Of a DNA stretch of 8,655 nucleotides, positions 1 through 6,700 are shown piece by piece. The stretch is taken from contig JBKCEW010000036.1 in assembly GCA_046304235.1 (NCBI GenBank), forward strand, positions 1 through 8,655, read 5' to 3'. The stretch comes from CANHVK01 sp046304235. Lineage in GTDB: Bacteria; Bacteroidota; Bacteroidia; Flavobacteriales_D; Crocinitomicaceae. Below the pieces are notes generated by a model. The model had not been told where the DNA came from. It ran no database searches and saw only the letters and a list, made by a program, of their open reading frames with translations. How positions within the stretch are numbered: the stretch's first letter is position 1; each line of letters opens with the position of its first letter. The translations under genes and the position numbers were made by a program.

Positions 1-142
1 CAGGATCTTTTCCTCCATGTCCTGCATCTATACAAACTGTTTTAATAGCACTTCCGTTATTACGATTCCTCTGAGATAAAGTATTTAACGACAAGACTAA
101 AAACACACTTATTAAACCAAATAACTTAAAGTAACGCTTCAT
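1..142 (-). CDS. N-acetylmuramoyl-L-alanine amidase (Amidase_3 type), N-terminal fragment
   Basis: Reading the minus strand from an ATG at 142 gives 47 codons that stay open to the left edge, so only the N-terminus is present. The protein begins MKRYFKLFGL and carries a hydrophobic stretch (about residues 8-22) ending in LSQ, a convincing signal peptide for export to the periplasm. At residues 36-47 it reads TVCIDAGHGGKDP, the first conserved motif of zinc-dependent Amidase_3 enzymes (usual form V-x-IDPGHGGxDPG); the His is a zinc ligand in that family. Such enzymes cleave the bond between N-acetylmuramic acid and L-alanine in peptidoglycan, typically during cell separation or wall turnover. 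The gene is divergent from lptD across a 74-bp gap. The catalytic core lies outside the window, so activity cannot be judged, but the motif together with the signal peptide makes the family call strong. Confidence 0.88.
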   Translation of the reverse strand, partial: MKRYFKLFGLISVFLVLSLNTLSQRNRNNGSAIKTVCIDAGHGGKDP

Positions 143-144
143 TT

Positions 145-177
145 TTGATATGAGTAAAGAGTAATTTTTTAGTTTTG
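145..177 (+). promoter_or_regulatory. Candidate promoter for lptD (-33 TTG, -7 TAGTTTTG)
   Basis: TAGTTTTG at 170-177 exactly matches the Bacteroidota -7 consensus TAnnTTTG. A TTG at 145-147 lies 22 bp upstream, within the 17-23 bp spacing known for flavobacterial promoters. Transcription would start near 182-186 and leave a leader of about 30-35 nt before the TTG start at 217. The -33 element directly abuts the amidase coding start on the other strand. Confidence 0.55.
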
Positions 178-192
178 CATCATTATTGATTA

Positions 193-200
193 CAAACGTA
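193..200 (-). promoter_or_regulatory. Candidate -7 element for the amidase gene
   Basis: On the minus strand this octamer reads TACGTTTG, an exact match to the Bacteroidota -7 consensus TAnnTTTG, about 50 bp upstream of the amidase ATG at 142. I see no good -33 TTG at the expected 17-23 bp spacing (roughly 218-226), so the support is only the -7 match and its position. Confidence 0.4.
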
Positions 201-216
201 AAAATATTCATATATA

Positions 217-2751
217 TTGTCGCTTTTTAACACTGCATATAGACTTATCTTCGTTTTATTGTTAATAAGCAATTCCTTTGTTTTTTCTCAAGTAAAAAAA
301 GATACCATTTACCTTATTGACAAAAACATCACTACTAAAGGTAAATTTTATGCAAAAGATTCCATATTCAACGATTTAAAAACCAAACAAACTCATTTAT
401 TTGGTGATGCACTCTTGGAATATGACGGTATCAAAATAACTGCTTCCTACATCCTTTTTGACATTGATAAAAAAGAGGTGTTTGCAAGTTATAAAACAAA
501 TGAAAGTGGTAAACGTATAGGCGAACCTATTGTTTTTCAAGATGGAGAGGAAATTCACGCGGGTACAATTCGTTTTAATCTAAATTCTAAAAAAGGGTAC
601 ATTCAAGAAATGTCGGTAAAGCAACAAGAAACCTATCTTCAAATGGAAGTAGCTAAACGACAAGCAAACGAACAAATTCATTTTCGAGACGGAAAATTTA
701 CCACATGCGACTTAAAAGAACCACACTTTCATTTTCATTTATCAAAAGCAATTCTGATACCGAATAAAAAAATTATCTCTAAAAGAATGAACATCTACTT
801 CAGAGATATAAGTACACCCATCGGTCTTCCCTTTCTAGCAATTCCTCAATCAAAACAAAAGATAAACATGCAAAAACGAGGTTTTCTAATTCCGAAACTC
901 GCTCCTGCATCGATGTTTGGAATTGGATTTACTGATTTGGGGTATTACCTCCCAATTAACGATAGTTTACACACTACATTTCTTGGAAACCTTTATTCTA
1001 GCGGAAGTTATTCCATTTCTAATATCACTGAATATAGGATAAAATATAAATTCAATGGAAATTTGAAAATTGAATACCAACAGAACAACTCTGGTTTTCC
1101 TGATTATACAAAAAATGGAAAGATATTATTTAACTGGACACATATAAAAGACCAAAAATCAAATCCGTATTGGAATTTTAATTCAAATGTAAATTTTATC
1201 TCTGATAACAACCCGAAAAACATTGTCACCACAACAAATCCTGTTTATTTCAATAATGCATTTCAATCAGACATTAATTTAAACAGAAGTTTCCCAGGCA
1301 AACCTATTACCATGGGAATGAAAATTTCAACCAATCAAAATACTCAATCCAAATCGATTCAACTAACCAGTCCAAACCTAAATATAAACTCAACACGTTT
1401 TTCTCCAACCAAACTACTATTTAAAAACAGAATTGGTACTGACAAATGGTATGACCAAATTGGGATATCATACAATGGTAATTTTAACAACTCATCTACC
1501 TTCGCTGATTCTTTACTTCGTGAAAAAGAATTTCAACAAATTGCTGATAAATTCATTTCAGGTGTCAGACAATCAGTTACCGTAACATCTACCATGAAAA
1601 TTTTTAAAAATACATGGTCCCTTACCCCTGCATTCAATTACAATCATATAATTAATTTTCAACAAACTAAGTTAAAATATGATAAAAACTCGAAAACAAT
1701 CGTTTCAAATAATTATTCTGAAACAGGAAGTTTTCAAACCATGAGTGGTAGCGTTGCTTTGAGCACACAAATTTATGCTTATTATAAATTTTTAGGTAAA
1801 AAGAATCCACTAATGAGGCACATATTAACTCCTAACTTCACTTACTCATACACACCATTAACAACGGTAAAAAAAGACGCTTATTTAGACGCTAATAACA
1901 AAGAAATTTTCTATTCAACGTACCAAAATAGTGCTTTTGCTCAATCGATTCCAAGAGCTTCAAGTTTACTTGGTTTTAATTTAATGAATACCTTTGAACT
2001 AAAACGAAAATCAGCCAAAGACACCATTACTGGTTTTAAAAAAACTAAAATCATTGAGGCCTTATCCATCAACGGAACTTACGATTTCTTAAGAGATAGC
2101 ATGAAACTATCAGACTTAAATCTATCATTAAGAATAAGCCCAATCAACAATGTAAGTTTTGTTGCTACCTCTACTTTTAGCCCTTATGCATGGGATGAGA
2201 ATTCTTTAAGAGCTAAGAAAGACTTTGCCTATAATTTAGGACAAGGCATAGGACGTTTCATCAACGCTAGCTTTAACACCACATTTACAATCACTTCTGA
2301 ATCTAGTAAACGTAAAATTGAAGAAAACAAAGAAGCATTTAATGGAACCTGGAATTCGGATATCAATTATTTCATGTTACACCCAGAGCAGATATTGGAT
2401 TTTGAAATTCCTTGGAAAATCAATTTGACACATGTTTTAAACATCAATCAAAATATTGGGAGAAATTCTTCCCAATTAGACAAATTTATTTTTGTAAACA
2501 CGATAAACTTCAATGGTGACATCAATATTACGAAACGTTGGAAAGTTTCAAACAACTCTCTATTTGATATCAAAGCAGCTAAAATGGTCAACTCTCGTTT
2601 TACCTTAACTCGAAACTTACACTGCTGGACCCTAAACTTCGACACTACTCCTATTGGTTCTAACAAATATTTCGTGTTAAGACTCAACGCAAATGCACAA
2701 ATGCTTCAAAGCGCCAAGATTCAATTGACAAAACCACCAAGTGTGTTTTAA
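217..2751 (+). CDS. lptD: LptD-like outer-membrane LPS assembly protein
   Basis: The 844-residue product resembles the Bacteroidota form of LptD, the outer-membrane beta-barrel that inserts LPS or lipooligosaccharide into the outer leaflet at the end of the Lpt bridge. Residues 1-25 (MSLFNTAYRL...FVFSQ) form a signal peptide. Residues about 30-155 look like the OstA/LptA-type periplasmic beta-jellyroll. Residues about 160-260 carry family hallmarks: FTTCDLKEPHFHF, then ISTPIGLPFLAIPQ, then a G-rich GFTDLGYYLPINDS stretch. The rest is rich in alternating polar and aromatic strands, as expected of a barrel, with LHCWTLNF near the C-terminus. The only cysteines are C164 and C803. The start must be TTG at 217: an in-frame TAA lies at 199-201, and the next in-frame ATG (residue 132) would remove the signal peptide and most of the jellyroll. 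By my recollection its length is slightly below the roughly 900 usual in relatives. I see no frameshift. No Shine-Dalgarno sequence is visible, normal for this phylum. Confidence 0.85.
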   Translation: MSLFNTAYRLIFVLLLISNSFVFSQVKKDTIYLIDKNITTKGKFYAKDSIFNDLKTKQTHLFGDALLEYDGIKITASYILFDIDKKEVFASYKTNESGKRIGEPIVFQDGEEIHAGTIRFNLNSKKGYIQEMSVKQQETYLQMEVAKRQANEQIHFRDGKFTTCDLKEPHFHFHLSKAILIPNKKIISKRMNIYFRDISTPIGLPFLAIPQSKQKINMQKRGFLIPKLAPASMFGIGFTDLGYYLPINDSLHTTFLGNLYSSGSYSISNITEYRIKYKFNGNLKIEYQQNNSGFPDYTKNGKILFNWTHIKDQKSNPYWNFNSNVNFISDNNPKNIVTTTNPVYFNNAFQSDINLNRSFPGKPITMGMKISTNQNTQSKSIQLTSPNLNINSTRFSPTKLLFKNRIGTDKWYDQIGISYNGNFNNSSTFADSLLREKEFQQIADKFISGVRQSVTVTSTMKIFKNTWSLTPAFNYNHIINFQQTKLKYDKNSKTIVSNNYSETGSFQTMSGSVALSTQIYAYYKFLGKKNPLMRHILTPNFTYSYTPLTTVKKDAYLDANNKEIFYSTYQNSAFAQSIPRASSLLGFNLMNTFELKRKSAKDTITGFKKTKIIEALSINGTYDFLRDSMKLSDLNLSLRISPINNVSFVATSTFSPYAWDENSLRAKKDFAYNLGQGIGRFINASFNTTFTITSESSKRKIEENKEAFNGTWNSDINYFMLHPEQILDFEIPWKINLTHVLNINQNIGRNSSQLDKFIFVNTINFNGDINITKRWKVSNNSLFDIKAAKMVNSRFTLTRNLHCWTLNFDTTPIGSNKYFVLRLNANAQMLQSAKIQLTKPPSVF

Positions 2752-2807
2752 ATTCTTTTTTTCCAATTAATATTCTAGCTTTTAAAATTACTACCGATTT
2801 AATTGCT

Positions 2808-3044
2808 TTATTTTTCCTTTAAAACTTTAATCAAAGTTATATTTAAATATACGAATCCGAATACGCAAGAAAATAATAGAATATTTTGTTCAACACTTGG
2901 AGAAAACAAATTTGACCAATCAAACCCACTAAACCAAGCTATCTCACTATAAACAAGGTGAAACGGATTAAAAGTCATCAAAACGATATATGCTAATACT
3001 ACATTAACTATTAGAATACCCAAAATAGATGTTAATTTTTTCAT
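2808..3044 (-). CDS. Small protein with two predicted membrane segments, function unknown
   Basis: This 78-residue reading frame starts with ATG at 3044 and ends in TAA at 2808-2810. I do not recognise a family. It begins MKKLTS and has a hydrophobic segment at about residues 5-25, an aromatic-rich loop at 26-52 (with several Trp, Phe and Tyr), a second hydrophobic segment at about 53-74, and a basic tail, KVLKEK. Positive charges at both ends suggest a hairpin in the inner membrane with both termini in the cytoplasm and the aromatic loop outside. The amphipathic layout and clean start argue for a real gene rather than a chance frame. It converges on lptD with a 56-bp gap that shows no clear terminator hairpin. 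I found no TAnnTTTG element upstream, so its promoter is unclear. It could be a small accessory membrane protein or a degenerate remnant. Confidence 0.6.
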   Translation of the reverse strand: MKKLTSILGILIVNVVLAYIVLMTFNPFHLVYSEIAWFSGFDWSNLFSPSVEQNILLFSCVFGFVYLNITLIKVLKEK

Positions 3045-3386
3045 AAGTCTTAAAATTAAATTAATTACTACCTTTTTTACACTAATTATTTAAGAAATAT
3101 TTCAATAGAAATCATTTTTTTAATATTGAAGATCACTTTTTAATTTAAACGATAAAAAGTTAAAAATATTACAATTAAAATCAATTTTACATATTAAATA
3201 AGCTCAACTAACATATGGATGTGTAATGCTAATAAATTTTCTAAATCAAACAGTTAATGAAGTACTATTTATAATATTGATTGAGAAATAAAAAGAAAAT
3301 GGTTTATTCCGAGCAACATGAAACCAATTATCATCTTTTTTTTATTAAGATTTTATAGTATTCAATAAAAATCAAAAATCTTAAAC
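3045..3386. other. AT-rich non-coding region
   Basis: About 340 bp between the small membrane-protein gene and the terminator of the giant gene. It consists largely of A/T runs. I found no frame of convincing length, no exact TAnnTTTG promoter element on either strand and no tRNA-like fold. The only structure that stands out is the hairpin at 3300-3326, listed separately. Confidence 0.7.
3300..3326. terminator. Weak hairpin with U-rich flanks, possible secondary terminator
   Basis: TGGTTT at 3300-3305 can pair with AAACCA at 3321-3326, leaving a 15-nt loop with higher G+C than its surroundings. Read on the minus strand, the stem is followed directly by TTTTCTTTTTATTT, which would suit a backup terminator behind the giant gene. 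On the plus strand a run of eight T residues follows about 8 nt after the stem. Six pairs and a large loop make this marginal. Confidence 0.3.
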
Positions 3387-3418
3387 AAAAAACGGCCTCA
3401 CTTTCGCGAGACCGTTTT
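3387..3418 (-). terminator. Rho-independent terminator of the giant surface-protein gene
   Basis: On the minus strand, 3418-3406 pairs with 3401-3389 to form a 13-bp stem (including two G-U pairs) closed by a GAAA tetraloop at 3405-3402. The stem is followed by U residues at 3388-3387, extending the U-run of its 3' arm. It begins 22 bp past the stop codon at 3441-3443. The C/A mismatch seen when the plus strand is folded becomes a U-G pair on the minus strand, which supports minus-strand function. Confidence 0.9.
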
Positions 3419-3440
3419 AATTTTTCAATGTAGAAACGAA

Positions 3441-3707
3441 TTATTCAATCACTTCTAATTTCAACATTTTTGTAGATTCATAATTCTGAACTGTAGCAAA
3501 GTAAATGCCTTTTCCAAATTGTGTTAAATCAAGTTGCATTTCTTCACCAGCGTAAGATGTTACCTCTTGGTTCAACACTACTTTACCCTGCGCATCCATA
3601 ATCGATACAATTACACTACCGCTTGTCGCTTTCAAGATAAACACTCCATTCGAAGGGTTTGGATAAATTGATACCACGTTTTGATCTTGCTCTTCGATAC
3701 CTAATGT
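3441..3707 (-). other. T9SS type A C-terminal sorting domain
   Basis: Residues 1638-1725 carry the usual order of motifs: VSIYPNPSNGVF at 1649-1660, then VSIMDAQGKVV, then LDLTQFGKGIYFATV, ending MLKLEVIE. This type A domain directs substrates through the type IX secretion system, where it is normally cleaved off and the protein attached to surface lipopolysaccharide or released. Its presence at the extreme C-terminus shows that the 3' end of the gene is intact. Confidence 0.95.
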
Positions 3708-6700
3708 TGATTTAGGTTGAATATCAACATAAACGGTATACGTTACAGAACTTCCATCTTCAGCAACAATTGTATAAACAACAGGCTTCGTAAAATCAAC
3801 TGTATTAGCACCACTAATTTGTTGAACATTTCCAATTTTCACTGTTGCTCCCTCTGATACCATAAATACAGGTTGGATTTGTGAAACCAAGGTACCATAA
3901 GGAACTGAAATACGGATTTCTTTTTTAAGTGAATCAATTTTACCTTCTGAATAAGGATTCATTGATTTAAAGAATATCACCATTTTTTGGTTGCTCTTCG
4001 GTAATTCTAAATTAATGATGTAATCTTTTTTCGTTCCATCCGCAGCAACCACAGTTACTGTAACAGGATTTGCAAAATTTAATTTAGAAACTCTTGATGT
4101 CAATGTAGTTCCTGACAATACTAATTTAGCACCTGGAGAAACTTCAAACGAAATCAATAATGAAGTAACATCAATTGACTTCGTTGAAGATTTAATCGTT
4201 ACTGCAGTTCCGTTAATTACCCCTGGAATAATCGGTTGGTAAATACCGAAAGAAATTAATTCTTTAGCACTACTACCAGAAGTTGATTGAATTGAAACAA
4301 CCACCGTATAGTTTTTAGTTGTACCATCTTCTGCAGTTACCGTATAAATTACAGTAGTTGTAAAGTTGTTTGTAGTAACCCCACTAGTTTGAGCTGCTGA
4401 ACCAACTTTTACTGTTGCTTTCGGTGAAACAGTAAACGTTGCAATTAAAGAGGATAATGAAGTCCCATCTGGTAATACCACATTGATCGTTGTTCCATTA
4501 ATTGTTCCATTAACGGCTGGAGTTTTGATACCAAAAGATAAGAAATCTTTATCACTACTAAGTTTTGGTAATTGAGTTACGGTTACTGTATATGTTTTTG
4601 TAGAACCATCTTCAGCAGTAACTACATAACTCACTATCGTAGTGAAATCGTTCACATTTTTCCCTGATTGTTGAGTAACATTTTTAACTGTCACTGTTGC
4701 TTTTGGTGAAACTGTAAATGAAGCTACCAATGTAGAAATATCCGTTCCATTAGGTACAGTTACCGAAATAGCAGTACCATTAATTACACCTGTTGCTTGT
4801 GGATTTGTAAATCCAAATGTCAAAATATCTTTAGCACTACTTAAAGATGTACTAGTTACAACAGTTACTGTATATGTTTTAGTTGTACTTCCATCCTCAG
4901 CAGTTACAACATAAGTAACTGCATTTGTAAAGTTATTTGCCGTTTGACCTGACACTTGCGTTGTAGCACCAACTTTTACTGATGCTCCTGTAGATAGTGT
5001 AAATTGAGAAATCAAACTTGATACGTTTGTTCCTGCTGGTATAGTTAAGGTAATTGAATTACCATTAATCACACCAATTACACTTAGAGATACTAATTTA
5101 AATGAAGTAATATCACATGCATTACTTTTTGGTGATTGTTGAACATTAACAGTTACAACATAAGATTTAGTGGTTGTACCATCTTCAGCTGTTACAGTAT
5201 ATGTTACTGAATTTGAAAAGTTATTTGCAGTTTGACCTGAAATTTGAGTCGTTGATCCAACTTTCACAGTCGCTCCTGTTGATAATCCAAACTGAGCAAT
5301 TAAATTCGTCAAATTTGTTCCAGTTGGCACAGTTAAAGTGATATTATTTCCGTTGATTACTCCTGTTGTTAGTGGACTTGTAAATCCGAAAGAGGTAATA
5401 TCACAAGCATTGCTTTTAGGTCCTTGCTGAACATTCACGGTTACCGTATATGATTTAGTAGTTGTACCATCTTCAGCTGTTACAGTATATGTTACTGAAT
5501 TTGTAAAGTTATTTGTCGTTTGCCCTGAAATTTGAGTCGTTGATCCAACTCTCACAGTCGCTCCAGTTGATGCAGTAAACTGTGCAATAAAAATCGTAAC
5601 AATATTTCCTGTAGGAACTGTCAATGTAATATTATTACCATTGATTACTCCTGTTGTTTGTGGACTTACGAAGCTATAAGCAGTGATATCACATGCATTG
5701 CTTTTTGGTGCTTGTTGAAAGGTAACAACAACGGTATAATTCTTTGTTGATCCATCATCTGCGGTTACAGTATAAGTTAGAGCACTTGTGTAATTATTGG
5801 AAGTTTGTCCTGAAATTTGTTTCACATTACCAATAGTAATTTCTGCATCTTGAGAGATTGTGAATGTAGGTATCAATGATTGTAAATTAGTACCTATTGG
5901 AACTGTAACATTGATTGTATTTCCACTTATAACACCTTGAGCTGCTGGATTTGTAAAGCCAAATGAAACAATGTCATTTGCTGAACTTAAGTCACAGATT
6001 GTTGGAAAGATACCATACGAAATTTTTCCAGTTGGAATTAATGTATCAAAAATGAACCCATTAGATGTTTTAAATCCAATATATGCAGAATTGATTGTTG
6101 CTCCACTCGCTTGATAATCATTTGAAAGAATCGCAATCGTATCTTGAGGTGTTGTAGTACTTGTTCCTCCCCATTCATTTTTATATCCAAATGAAATACC
6201 TACATAAAAATCACCTGAGAACTTTACTTTAGTATTACTTAAATCTAAATTATAAAATCCATTATTATCTAAACCTTTCGCAACTTCATCAACCGTTTTT
6301 GTTACTACGAAAATAGTATCTTTTGGTAATTTTGTTGTTGGATCTGGTTTGTAACCAATAAATTTCAAGGTGTTAGAAGGTGCTCCTGCAACTATATTTC
6401 CAAACCAATATGATACTGTTTTTAATTGGTGATTTTTTGTATCTCCAATGTCAGAATATTTTTCATATAAACCTTGGAAATAATATTTATTCACCCCTGT
6501 CAAATATCCATCCGTAATAAATCCTCCGGCACCAATTGAATATAATTTAGGTGTAGTATTATTTCCTTTTGCCCAATTGTCTAAATCTTGACAATTTTGA
6601 GTTTGGATAGTTACATTAACAGTATACGTTTTTGATGTTGTTCCATCTTCTGCGGTTACAATGTATGTTACAGTAGTTGTAAAGTTATTTGCTGTTTGCC

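Noticed and set aside
150..164. Tiny frame MSKE upstream of lptD
   Set aside because: Four codons, lying upstream of the predicted lptD transcription start, so it is unlikely to be transcribed as a leader peptide.
2448..2687. 79-residue minus-strand frame inside lptD
   Set aside because: It lies entirely within the well-supported lptD coding region, antisense to it, and shows no recognisable motif.
2752..2807. Bidirectional terminator between lptD and the small membrane-protein gene
   Set aside because: There is a T run at 2754-2760 but no stem of useful length on either strand.
3299..3358. 19-residue plus-strand frame starting at an ATG at 3299
   Set aside because: Too short, no promoter element in front, and it coincides with the hairpin. 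Nothing supports translation.
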